Assembly (NCBI GenBank): GCA_964461115.1
Contig: CAYWSX010000020.1
Span: 1 to 20,178 of the forward strand
Length of the DNA: 20,178 bases
From: RGIG2134 sp964461115
GTDB lineage: Bacteria; Cyanobacteriota; Vampirovibrionia; Gastranaerophilales; Gastranaerophilaceae
Reading direction: 5' to 3'
Made by a program: the position numbers and the translations under genes. Below the pieces are notes generated by a model. It was given only the letters and a program-made list of their open reading frames with translations, did not search any database and was not told the origin of the DNA. This document shows, piece by piece, positions 13,923 through 20,178 of this stretch (the stretch's first letter is position 1; the number at the start of each line of letters is the position of its first letter).

Positions 13923-14945
13923 CTATATATAATTCTTGAGTATATCTTGTGTTTCATCGTATCTGTCAGTGATTTTTACAGAAACATTGTTTTTCAGTGT
14001 CCCCGGACGTACGAAGAATTTTTTATTTTCGTTGATTTCCATAATTAAGTTGTCTGAAACTTTATTATTCAATTTTATAACATCTCCAACCTTTAAATCA
14101 ACTAAATCCTGCAATTTAGCTTCGGTTTCCCCGAGTATGACTTTAACTCCGACAGTAGAAGTATTAAGTTTGCTTATCATCTGCTGACGTTCTTCGCTTG
14201 TTGCAACAATACCTTTTGTTTGGTAGATATGCTGTGTTGTAAGCTGTGGAAGTACGTTTTCAAGGACAGGGTAAGGGAAACAAAGGCTTATTAGCCCAAA
14301 ATGTTTGCCGCCGACTTGAACTTCCAAGGTAATGAGTGCAACGATTTCACCCGGTGTAGCAACCTGAATCATTGTGTAGTTGTTGTCAAGTCCCACGATG
14401 TTACCTTGTACCGGAATAATATGTTTCCAAGCCATTTCAAGGGTTTTTACGGTTCTTTCGACAACTTTTTTCGCTAGAGATTCTTCTATATCGGTGAGTT
14501 CACGGTTCGCGTTTTCGCTGACACCAACACCGCCGAGCATCCGGTCAACGATACTTGATAATACTTCAAAACTGATACCGATAAGCGCCTGCCCAGGAAG
14601 CGGTGAAAGCTCAAAAACACCTATGGTTATAGGCGTCGGCATTGAACGTGTAAACTCGTCGTACGTAAGCTGGTCGACTGATACAACGTTGACTTCAAGG
14701 TGCATACGTAAATAAGCTGTAAGAGCCATTGAAAGCTGGCGAGAGAACTCTCTGTGAGTGTCTTGCAGCCCTCGTAAGTGGTCTTTTGAAAATTTATCTG
14801 GACGACGGAAGTTGTAGAGCTTGTAACCTTTTTTGTATTCTTCCTCTTCGTCTTGTGCAAGGTACAATTCAGCGTCATCAATATTTAATGATGACAAATT
14901 TTCAAGCGTTTGTTCTATTTCTGAATTAATATCCTGTTCTGACAC
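13923..14945 (-). CDS. fliM: Flagellar motor switch protein FliM
   Basis: Central C-ring protein that receives phosphorylated CheY and couples it to rotor direction. The 340 residues fit the family. The short N-terminal segment MSEQDINSEIEQTLENL occupies the CheY-binding place, but the usual LSQxEIDxLL motif is only loosely matched. The middle CheC-like domain includes FRRPDKFSKDHLRGLQDTHR, FELSPLPGQALIGISFEV and DRMLGGVG with ELTDIE. The C-terminal SpoA domain (about 260-340) contains VGVKVILGETEAKLQDLVDL and LKVGDVIKL. It lies 23 bases after fliL and 9 before fliN. The poor CheY motif may mean a divergent chemotaxis link; no che genes are in the window. Confidence 0.93.
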   Translation of the reverse strand: MSEQDINSEIEQTLENLSSLNIDDAELYLAQDEEEEYKKGYKLYNFRRPDKFSKDHLRGLQDTHREFSRQLSMALTAYLRMHLEVNVVSVDQLTYDEFTRSMPTPITIGVFELSPLPGQALIGISFEVLSSIVDRMLGGVGVSENANRELTDIEESLAKKVVERTVKTLEMAWKHIIPVQGNIVGLDNNYTMIQVATPGEIVALITLEVQVGGKHFGLISLCFPYPVLENVLPQLTTQHIYQTKGIVATSEERQQMISKLNTSTVGVKVILGETEAKLQDLVDLKVGDVIKLNNKVSDNLIMEINENKKFFVRPGTLKNNVSVKITDRYDETQDILKNYI

Positions 14946-14968
14946 TGAATTTCCCTTATTGGTGGTTT

Positions 14969-15601
14969 TTACTGCATTATAAATTGCCCGAAGCTGACTC
15001 TCATAACAGATCTTTCGCCGTTAAAGATTGCGTCAACAGCTTCAGAGATTTGTTCTTTTGCAACTTCTTTACCCGGAACTGTTGCGAGCTCATCGGATGT
15101 TTTGCTGGAAAGGGTTGTTATGACTGCATCACGAATAGCCGGCTTGTATTGAGCCATTTCGTCTTCGATAGCTTTCATCGGATCTACCGGAGCAGGTGCA
15201 CCATGCCCACCCGAAGACTCTTTAGGTGCTTGGCTCATGGCTAATTTATCAGCTTCTGTTTTAGAAAGTTCTAAAGCTACGTTAACTTTTAGGTATCTTC
15301 TTGGGCTGACGTCTGCCAGGTTCATTGTAAACTCACCCATATCAACAATTAAGCCTTTTTCAATTTCTTCTCCAACGCTTTCTTCTGCTTGCTCAGAAGA
15401 GCCGGAAGCGGAGATTGCATCTAATTTGCTGGACATTTTTTGCATTGTTAAGTAGTTAACTACGAAAATTATTAAACAAATCAAAAGCGTAGTGATTACA
15501 TTTATCATTATTATTCTGCCGAGACTGTTATTCGCAGGTGCAGCAGATGCTTTTTCATCCATTTGTGGTTTTATATCTCTGGGTTGGTTTGGTTTAGCCA
15601 T
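14969..15601 (-). CDS. fliL: Flagellar basal-body-associated protein FliL
   Basis: Inner-membrane protein that surrounds and supports the MotA/MotB stators. The 210 residues show a short cytoplasmic N-terminus, one membrane helix (about 30-50, IIMINVITTLLICLIIFVVN), and a periplasmic FliL domain with the typical FTMNLADVSPRRYLKVNVAL strand pair. The protein ends in a GERSVMRVSFGQFIMQ segment. An Ala/Gly/Pro-rich insertion (about 125-140, SSGGHGAPAPVDP) interrupts the domain and is longer than in model FliL proteins. The gene sits 13 bases after motB and 23 before fliM. Position and topology agree with FliL; sequence identity to model proteins is low, as is normal for this family. Confidence 0.85.
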   Translation of the reverse strand: MAKPNQPRDIKPQMDEKASAAPANNSLGRIIMINVITTLLICLIIFVVNYLTMQKMSSKLDAISASGSSEQAEESVGEEIEKGLIVDMGEFTMNLADVSPRRYLKVNVALELSKTEADKLAMSQAPKESSGGHGAPAPVDPMKAIEDEMAQYKPAIRDAVITTLSSKTSDELATVPGKEVAKEQISEAVDAIFNGERSVMRVSFGQFIMQ

Positions 15602-15614
15602 TTTTCTTCTCCAA

Positions 15615-16274
15615 CTAATTTTTGCTCAATACTATTATATCAACTCTTCTGTTTTTGGCTCTGCCCGAACTTGTTGTGTTTGCATCAATCGGCATATATT
15701 CGCCGTAGCCCACTGCGGAGAGCCTTGTCGGACTTATTTGTTTTGATTCTGTAAGATATTTAATTATGTGTGTTGCGCGCGCGGTTGAAAGCTCCCAATT
15801 CGACGGATATTTATCGTTTTTAATCGGAATTGTGTCCGTATGCCCCTCTATAATAATCGGGTTATCAATCGCGGTCAATTCGGAGGTAATCTTCTCGAGA
15901 GTAGACTTCGCCTCCGATTTTATTATAGCAGAACCCTCGTCAAAAAGCATTGTATCATTTATACGAATTATTATTCCGCGGCTTTCTTTTACTACACTTA
16001 ATGATGTATCGCTGTTGAATTTTCCTTTTAAATTTTCGTATAATTCCTGATTTTTATCCACAGGAACCTCGATAGGCTCGGAAACTTCCTTATCGGATAA
16101 AACCTGCTCTATGCCAAAAGTCTTTTGAATAACTTTTGATAATTCCTTTGTGTTGATACCGTTAGAAGCGTACATCACCATAAACAGTGCCAAAAGCATT
16201 GTCACAAAATCTGCATAGGACACGACCCAGCGGTTTATGTAGTCTTTGGAGTTTGAATAATAATCGTTTCTCAT
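15615..16274 (-). CDS. motB: Flagellar stator protein MotB
   Basis: Peptidoglycan-anchored half of the proton (or sodium) channel that drives rotation. The 219 residues contain a short N-terminus, one membrane helix (about 17-37) carrying the essential ion-binding Asp, D22 in VVSYADFVTMLLALFMVMYA, and a linker with the plug region. The OmpA/MotB domain has IIIEGHTDTIPI, WELSTARATHIIKYL, RLSAVGYGEYMPI and GRAKNRRVDIIV, which bind peptidoglycan. The size is on the short side of the family but no motif is missing. Its ATG overlaps the motA stop by one base (TAATG), the usual stoichiometric coupling. Ion preference cannot be told from sequence alone. Confidence 0.95.
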   Translation of the reverse strand: MRNDYYSNSKDYINRWVVSYADFVTMLLALFMVMYASNGINTKELSKVIQKTFGIEQVLSDKEVSEPIEVPVDKNQELYENLKGKFNSDTSLSVVKESRGIIIRINDTMLFDEGSAIIKSEAKSTLEKITSELTAIDNPIIIEGHTDTIPIKNDKYPSNWELSTARATHIIKYLTESKQISPTRLSAVGYGEYMPIDANTTSSGRAKNRRVDIIVLSKN

Positions 16275-17056
16275 TAAACATATCTTTCGGTTTTAACTGC
16301 GTGATTTTTGTTGTGAAACTTGACAAATGCCATCAGTTTTTCTTCAATTATTGCAGGGTTTTCCTGCATTTGGATGGACATCAGCCCTTGAAGTACAACT
16401 TCTTTTAAAAGAACTTTTTCTCTCAATCTCTGTTTTAAATTTCCTGCAATCGGAAGAAAAATCAGGTTTGCAAATCCTACACCGTATAAAGTTGCGACGA
16501 AAGCTGTTGCTATACCTTTGGCAAGTATTTCGGGCTGTTGAATGTAACCCATAACCTGAATCAACCCCATCACTGCACCCACAATCCCAAATGTCGGCGC
16601 ATATCCGCCCAGAGCCTCAAAAACTCGTGAGTTGATAAGCTCTTGTTCCTCATCGTATGCGATTTCGCTCTCCAAGATGTCATGAATAAGCTGGGGATTG
16701 TTTATATCTATGCAAAGCTGCACCCCTCGGTTTAGAAACGGGTCTTGGATTTCATCAATTATACCCTCGAGTGCAAATATGCCGTTTCTGCGCGCGTAAT
16801 AAGCTATTTGGACAATATCATCGATAACTTGAGCAGAATTGTCTTTTTCTCCTGAAAAAATTCCGGTTGCGGATTTTAGAGCATTAACTACAACATTAGG
16901 GCCAAAATTTACTATTGAAGCACAAAAAGTTCCGCCTAAGACAATCAAAAATGCGACAGGTTGGAGAATTGCGGCTATCGAGCCTGCTTCAACTTTCTGC
17001 ACTGCCAATATCAAAAAAATCCCCGCACATAATGCGATAATTGCCGATTTATTCAC
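16274..17056 (-). CDS. motA: Flagellar stator protein MotA
   Basis: Membrane channel subunit that, with MotB, turns ion flow into torque on FliG. The 260 residues have four membrane helices (about 5-20, 28-48, 150-170, 180-200) and the large cytoplasmic loop. That loop has the rotor-contact charges R90 and E97 in YYARRNGIFALEG, followed by DPFLNRGVQLCID. The conserved GGYAPTFGIVGAVMGLI carries the channel proline, and GVGFANLIFLPIAGNLK follows. The start is GTG at 17056 with AGAGGT five bases upstream. It is the first gene of the unit; upstream TTGATA (17117-17112) with TAGGAT 17 bases on is a weak promoter candidate. No sigma-28 site was recognised. Confidence 0.93.
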   Translation of the reverse strand: MNKSAIIALCAGIFLILAVQKVEAGSIAAILQPVAFLIVLGGTFCASIVNFGPNVVVNALKSATGIFSGEKDNSAQVIDDIVQIAYYARRNGIFALEGIIDEIQDPFLNRGVQLCIDINNPQLIHDILESEIAYDEEQELINSRVFEALGGYAPTFGIVGAVMGLIQVMGYIQQPEILAKGIATAFVATLYGVGFANLIFLPIAGNLKQRLREKVLLKEVVLQGLMSIQMQENPAIIEEKLMAFVKFHNKNHAVKTERYV

Positions 17057-17179
17057 AAAAACCTCTTATTCCCTAATATATGTATATAATCCTACATTTT
17101 CGGGTGTTTGATATCAACCGAATGCAGGATATTTTCAGAGTTTTTGAGGTGTTTTATTGTAAGATTTGATTACGCACGA

Positions 17180-17851
17180 TTATTTTGAATCAAACCATTC
17201 ACCAGCTTTTTTCTGAACTTTTCCGGTTCGGATTGTCCAGTATGTGCAGCCTCTTGGTGTTCCCATTGTGCCGTGCCCCGGGCAGACGGTTGATTTTTCT
17301 AACAGGTTGCCGCTTGAATTTGGCGCGCCTTGGGGTAGAAGACCATATTCAGGGAAATATGCGAATTCATATAGCCCTAAATTATCTTCGAATCTGGGTA
17401 TTTCTATTTCCCCATCATCGGGTAGATCTGGTATATCGATACCGAAAAAAGAGCGTCCTGTATCTTGCATTACTATTTTGCCACCGACATCAACAGTAAT
17501 CAAACTAGGCATTGTAAAGTCATATAAAAGTCCGTCTTCGCTGAAAATTTGCATTGAGCCCATCTTTTTCCCTCTAATAAAAGAGTTCATTATATCTCTT
17601 ATTCCTGCTTCATTTTGCCACTTATAATAATAGTCGTTTCTCATGTCCTGAACAAGCTGCCCTTCCTGCTGTTCTGCCATTTTTATTGCATTTGCCAAAA
17701 TACTGTATGACTTTTTAACTTTTGTTGCAGTAACGTGGTCATTATATTTTGTCATAAGTGTAGGAATTGTCAGTGCAGCAATAATACCGATAATGGTTAA
17801 TGTGATAAGCACTTCTGCAAGTGTAAAACCTGATTTGTTAAAACTTTTCAT
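17180..17851 (-). CDS. Type IV pilin-like protein with prepilin cleavage motif
   Basis: Probably a secreted pseudopilin or minor pilin assembled in a type IV pilus or type II secretion-like machine. The start chosen is ATG 17851, with GAGG seven bases upstream; a longer GTG reading from 17863 adds only four residues. The short leader MKSFNKSG is cut before FTLAEVLITLTIIGIIAAL, the class III signal with Glu at +5. The long amphipathic alpha1 helix follows, and then a beta-rich globular part. Near the C-terminus two cysteines bracket CPGHGTMGTPRGC, a likely disulfide loop, followed by YWTIRTGKVQKK. No pilus assembly genes (pilB, pilC, pilD) are nearby. It stands alone between the ribosomal and flagellar blocks, with its own promoter; 12-base direct repeats flank it. 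Confidence 0.85.
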   Translation of the reverse strand: MKSFNKSGFTLAEVLITLTIIGIIAALTIPTLMTKYNDHVTATKVKKSYSILANAIKMAEQQEGQLVQDMRNDYYYKWQNEAGIRDIMNSFIRGKKMGSMQIFSEDGLLYDFTMPSLITVDVGGKIVMQDTGRSFFGIDIPDLPDDGEIEIPRFEDNLGLYEFAYFPEYGLLPQGAPNSSGNLLEKSTVCPGHGTMGTPRGCTYWTIRTGKVQKKAGEWFDSK

Positions 17852-17898
17852 ACTCAACCTCACAACTACTCAATTTATATATTCCACATTTTCTGTAA

Positions 17899-17907
17899 AT
17901 TATAACA
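17899..17907 (-). promoter_or_regulatory. Extended -10 promoter of the pilin-like gene
   Basis: On the minus strand TGT followed by a perfect TATAAT (17904-17899) forms an extended -10 element; the -35 region (ATTCAG at 17 bases) is poor. Transcription would start near 17892, about 40 bases before the ATG. Confidence 0.55.
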
Positions 17908-17934
17908 TTTATTTTGCAAATCTGAATAAAAGTT

Positions 17935-17967
17935 AAAAAAATACCTCCCTTTTGAGGAGGTATTTTT
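17935..17967 (-). terminator. Rho-independent terminator after rplA
   Basis: ATACCTCC (17941-17948) pairs with GGAGGTAT (17956-17963) around a 7-base loop, extended by A and T runs on each side. It lies about 20 bases beyond the rplA stop and upstream of the pilin promoter, so it ends the secE-nusG-rplK-rplA transcript. Confidence 0.85.
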
Positions 17968-17988
17968 AATGAATGTTTATTTTATTGA

Positions 17989-18717
17989 TTACGCACCGAG
18001 GTATTCTTTTACATCAGCGGAAAGGGCTTTGTTATCAAGCTTGATGCTTGGACCCATTGTTGTTGTCAAGAATACGGATTTAACATAAACACCTTTTGCT
18101 GCCGACGGTTTTGCTCTCAAAACGGCGTCTGCAAGTGTTGCAAAGTTAGAAATCAAGTCTTCTTGTTTGAAATCAACTTTACCGATAGGAACGTGAATCA
18201 TCCCCTGCTTGTCAGCACGGAATTCAACTTTACCCGCTTTAGCGTCTTTAACCGCTTTAGCAACATCAAGTGTAACTGTACCTGTTTTAGGGTTTGGCAT
18301 TAAGCCTTTAGGCCCTAGAACTCTACCGAGTTTACCGAGCATACCCATACAATCAGGTGTTGCAATCAATGTGTCGAATTCGAACCAGCCGCCTGCAATT
18401 TTATCGATAACTTCTTCTGCGCCTGCTTCTTCAGCCCCTGCTTCTTTTGCTTCAGTTGCTTTCGCGCCTTTAGCTATAACGCAAACTCTGATATCTTTAC
18501 CCAAGCCTGCCGGTAATACAACCGTTGAGCGGATTTGCTGGTCAGCGTGTTTAACATCGATACCCAAACGCATGTGGCATTCAACTGTTTCGTTGAATTT
18601 AGAAACTGCTTTAGAAATTTCTTGCAATTTAACAAGAGCTTCTTTCGCGTTAGTTGGTTGAACCATACCTTCAAGCATTTCGTTTATTTTTTGTTGTTTT
18701 TTAGTTAATTTACTCAT
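17989..18717 (-). CDS. rplA: 50S ribosomal protein L1
   Basis: Binds 23S rRNA at the mobile L1 stalk and, in many bacteria, represses its own rplK-rplA mRNA. The 242 residues show the usual landmarks: FNETVECHMRLGIDVKHADQ, IRSTVVLPAGLGKDIRVCV, WFEFDTLIATPDCMGMLGKL and GRVLGPKGLMPNPKTGTVT, followed by GKVEFRADKQGMIHVPIGKV. The end is VFLTTTMGPSIKLD. The segment KEAGAEEAGAEEVIDKI looks like a small internal duplication but keeps the family length. The ATG at 18717 has AAGGAG 7 bases away. It is the last gene before a terminator; rplJ and rplL, common next neighbours, are absent. The leader shares a motif with the rplK leader. Confidence 0.97.
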   Translation of the reverse strand: MSKLTKKQQKINEMLEGMVQPTNAKEALVKLQEISKAVSKFNETVECHMRLGIDVKHADQQIRSTVVLPAGLGKDIRVCVIAKGAKATEAKEAGAEEAGAEEVIDKIAGGWFEFDTLIATPDCMGMLGKLGRVLGPKGLMPNPKTGTVTLDVAKAVKDAKAGKVEFRADKQGMIHVPIGKVDFKQEDLISNFATLADAVLRAKPSAAKGVYVKSVFLTTTMGPSIKLDNKALSADVKEYLGA

Positions 18718-18720
18718 TAT

Positions 18721-18742
18721 TTCTCCTTTATGGTCTTAACGG
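18721..18742 (-). promoter_or_regulatory. Leader motif before rplA, shared with rplK
   Basis: On the minus strand the leader reads CCGTTAAGACCATAAAGGAG just before the start. The rplK leader (19212-19190) has CCGCTATGACCACGAAAGGAG, nearly the same with a one-base gap. Beside it here is a small GGC-GAAA-GCC hairpin. It could be a repeated binding site for L1 or another ribosomal repressor; no experiment is implied by the sequence. Confidence 0.4.
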
Positions 18743-18759
18743 CTTTCGCCTCCCATTGT

Positions 18760-19185
18760 CTATTCTGCTACTGTAACGCCCATTGAACGGCAGGTGCCTT
18801 TAATCATTTCAACTGCTGCTTCTAAAGTGGTAGCGTTTAAGTCTTCCATTTTAGTTTTAGCAATTTCTTCAAGCTGAGCTTGAGTGATTTGACCTACTTT
18901 AGTTTTGTTAGGCGCTGCTGACGCTTTAGGCAGATTAAGAGCTTTTTTAACAAGCACTGCTGCCGGTGGTGATTTTGTGATGAATGAAAAACTTCTGTCT
19001 TCATATACGTCTATAACAACAGGAATGATGTATCCTGCTTGTGCTTCTGTTTTAGCATTGAACTGTTTGCAGAAGTCCATGATGTTAACACCGTGTTGGC
19101 CGAGTGCCGGACCTACCGGTGGTGATGGGTTAGCCTTGCCGGCTTGAATTTGTAGTTTGATTTTACCTACGACTTTTTTTGCCAT
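18760..19185 (-). CDS. rplK: 50S ribosomal protein L11
   Basis: Forms the base of the ribosomal GTPase-associated centre with 23S rRNA helices 43-44. The 141 residues match the family exactly. The N-terminal domain is GKIKLQIQAGKANPSPPVGP-ALGQHGVNIMDFCKQFNAKT, with the proline-rich hinge that contacts thiopeptides. The rRNA-binding C-terminal domain has SFITKSPPAAVLVKKAL, a KVGQITQAQLEEIAKTKM segment, LNATTLEAAVEMIKGTCRSM and GVTV. The ATG at 19185 has AAGGAG 6 bases upstream. A 78-base leader separates it from nusG and contains the motif also found before rplA, plus a possible GGTT/AACC stem-loop. Confidence 0.97.
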   Translation of the reverse strand: MAKKVVGKIKLQIQAGKANPSPPVGPALGQHGVNIMDFCKQFNAKTEAQAGYIIPVVIDVYEDRSFSFITKSPPAAVLVKKALNLPKASAAPNKTKVGQITQAQLEEIAKTKMEDLNATTLEAAVEMIKGTCRSMGVTVAE

Positions 19186-19189
19186 TTTA

Positions 19190-19212
19190 TTCTCCTTTCG
19201 TGGTCATAGCGG
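19190..19212 (-). promoter_or_regulatory. Leader motif before rplK, shared with rplA
   Basis: CCGCTATGACCACGAAAGGAG on the minus strand precedes the rplK start and matches the rplA leader with few changes. Just upstream, GGTTCTCTT and the facing AAGAAAACC (minus strand, about 19239-19210) can form a stem with one mismatch. This is the place where L1 autoregulation acts in other bacteria, so the motif is a reasonable operator candidate. Confidence 0.4.
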
Positions 19213-19263
19213 TTTTCTTCGGCTTAAAGAAAGAGAACCTGCCACTTTACTAATAAGTTATCT

Positions 19264-19878
19264 CTATACTTTTTGAATTTGTTTGTATTCAAGTTCAACA
19301 GGTGTTTCGCGGCCGAAGATAGAAACGTTTGCTCTGATTTTTGATTTGTCAGGGTAAACTTCCGTGATATCTCCGATGAAGTCTGCGAACGGACCGGAAA
19401 CAATTCTAACCTTGTCGCCGACTTTAACGTCGAGTTCGATTTTAACTGTTTGACCTTGAGTTCTGTGAATGATTTTTTTGATTTCGCTGTCTTTTGCTGC
19501 GATAGGGCGTTTTGCAGAGCCTACGAATTTTGTAACGCCTGCAGTGTGTCTTACAACGTACCAGCTGTCATCGTCCATAATCATTTCGACTAAAACGTAA
19601 CCGGGGAAGATTTTTTCGTCACGGTCTTGTTTTTTTCCGTCTTTTACTTTTGTTATGGTTTTTTGAGGAACTTCAACACGGAAAATTTTGTCGCCCATGT
19701 TCATGTACTCGATACGTTTTTCGAGGTTTACTTTAACCTTGTTTTCGTGCCCTGAATATGTGTGCACGATGTACCATCTTTTCTTAGGCGCTTTTTCTTT
19801 AGGTGCGTTAAGTTCTGCATCTTTTTCTTTTAGAATTTCTTCCGCCTCGGTTGAGTTTAATTTTTTATCTTCAGCCAT
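19264..19878 (-). CDS. nusG: Transcription termination/antitermination factor NusG
   Basis: Processivity factor that binds RNA polymerase through its NGN domain and Rho or ribosomal S10 through its KOW domain. The 204 residues have a charged extension of about 30 residues (KLNSTEAEEILKEKDAELNA) that model NusG lacks. The NGN domain is RWYIVHTYSGHENKVKVNLE, then KIFRVEVPQKTITKVKDGKK, KIFPGYVLVEMIMDDDSWYV and VRHTAGVTKFVGS. The KOW domain is VGDKVRIVSGPFADFIGDIT with a short final strand ending VELEYKQIQ. It lies between secE (21-base gap) and rplK, the standard order. The N-terminal extension is acidic and Lys-rich and probably disordered. Confidence 0.96.
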   Translation of the reverse strand: MAEDKKLNSTEAEEILKEKDAELNAPKEKAPKKRWYIVHTYSGHENKVKVNLEKRIEYMNMGDKIFRVEVPQKTITKVKDGKKQDRDEKIFPGYVLVEMIMDDDSWYVVRHTAGVTKFVGSAKRPIAAKDSEIKKIIHRTQGQTVKIELDVKVGDKVRIVSGPFADFIGDITEVYPDKSKIRANVSIFGRETPVELEYKQIQKV

Positions 19879-19899
19879 TATTCTTTCCCGTTTTAAGTA

Positions 19900-20106
19900 C
19901 TATCCCAGCTTTATAAGGTTAAAAAACCCTTTGTAAACCATATCTAAAAGCAATATAAATATGGTGAAAGCAAAAACGATAAGGATTACCGCAATTGTTT
20001 CGTTTCTTACCTGGTCTTTTGCAGGCCATGTAATTTTTCCCCATTCGGCTCTGACGCCTTTGAGGTATGTGATTGTTGAGTCTTTAATGTTGTTTAAGTT
20101 TGACAT
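19900..20106 (-). CDS. secE: Protein translocase subunit SecE
   Basis: Clamp subunit of the SecYEG channel in the inner membrane. The 68 residues are the short single-helix form found in most bacteria outside the enteric group. An amphipathic surface helix includes the conserved YLKGVRAEWGKITWP (the K-x-x-W-P landmark), followed by one membrane helix (about 38-60, TIAVILIVFAFTIFILLLDM) and a short tail. The ATG at 20106 follows a GAGG-type site. tRNA-Trp lies directly upstream and nusG downstream, the ancestral bacterial arrangement. Confidence 0.95.
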   Translation of the reverse strand: MSNLNNIKDSTITYLKGVRAEWGKITWPAKDQVRNETIAVILIVFAFTIFILLLDMVYKGFFNLIKLG

Positions 20107-20128
20107 ATTTGCCTCATTTTCGATAAAT

Positions 20129-20178
20129 CGCGCCCTGAAGGACTCGAACCCTCGACATCCGGTTTTGGAGACCGACGT
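20129..20178 (-). tRNA. trnW: tRNA-Trp (CCA anticodon), 3' part, cut by the window edge
   Basis: On the minus strand the sequence reads an anticodon stem TCGGT, loop CTCCAAA (anticodon CCA, tryptophan) and ACCGG, then a variable region, T-arm GAGGG-TTCGAGT-CCTTC, and acceptor strand AGGGCGC with discriminator G73, as expected for bacterial tRNA-Trp. The 5' acceptor and D-arm lie beyond the window. The 3' CCA is not encoded (ATT follows), so it must be added by a nucleotidyltransferase. A tRNA-Trp just before secE is a classic arrangement. Confidence 0.9.

Noticed and set aside
18410..18450. Tandem EAGAE EAGAE duplication in ribosomal protein L1
   Set aside because: Compared with the usual family pattern in this segment the length is unchanged, so it is substitution-driven similarity rather than an inserted repeat.
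1..20178. CRISPR arrays, transposases, integrases, toxin-antitoxin pairs, restriction genes
   Set aside because: Looked for repeat-spacer periodicity and family motifs on both strands and found none that could be supported.

Overview
The window looks like chromosomal DNA of a low-GC, flagellated, non-photosynthetic relative of the Cyanobacteria (Gastranaerophilales/Melainabacteria type). The grounds are a tRNA-Trp/secE/nusG/rplK/rplA block, a stand-alone glycyl-tRNA synthetase alpha gene, a prepilin with a GFTLAEVLITL-type leader, a motA-motB-fliL-fliM-fliN cluster, frequent TTG/GTG starts, and standard stop codons. The lineage is an inference from gene content and style; no marker was compared with a database.

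Left end (1-2500): an accessory-looking, very AT-rich stretch. It holds a 5'-truncated TPR gene running off the left edge, a complete XRE-type regulator broken by one in-frame TAA, and an intact small sigma-70-family factor with a near-consensus extended -10 promoter. A convergent gene for an unknown membrane-anchored protein is out of frame at a run of 13 C (G on the + strand), a candidate phase-variable or slippage site.

Core + strand block (2600-13000): hom, thrC and an RlmD/RumA-type uracil methyltransferase form a tight operon for threonine synthesis plus RNA modification. After a 391-base gap rich in small palindromic repeats come a compact NagA-like deacetylase, probably made from a leaderless mRNA, a translationally overlapping DUF3137-like membrane protein, glyQ without glyS, and two adjacent APC-family amino acid permeases that look like a tandem duplication.

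Minus-strand block (13000-20178): read in the direction of transcription it runs tRNA-Trp, secE, nusG, rplK, rplA, terminator; a type IV pilin-like gene with its own promoter; motA, motB, fliL, fliM, fliN (stator and switch of the flagellar motor), terminator; and a small unknown gene. The leader of that last gene carries an unusual nested set of perfect inverted repeats that would enclose its Shine-Dalgarno and GTG start. rplJ and rplL, which usually follow rplA, are not there.

No CRISPR array, transposase, integrase or rRNA gene was seen. The strongest leads for something undescribed are the poly-C tract gene, the nested-repeat leader at 13307-13413, and a shared sequence motif in front of both rplK and rplA.
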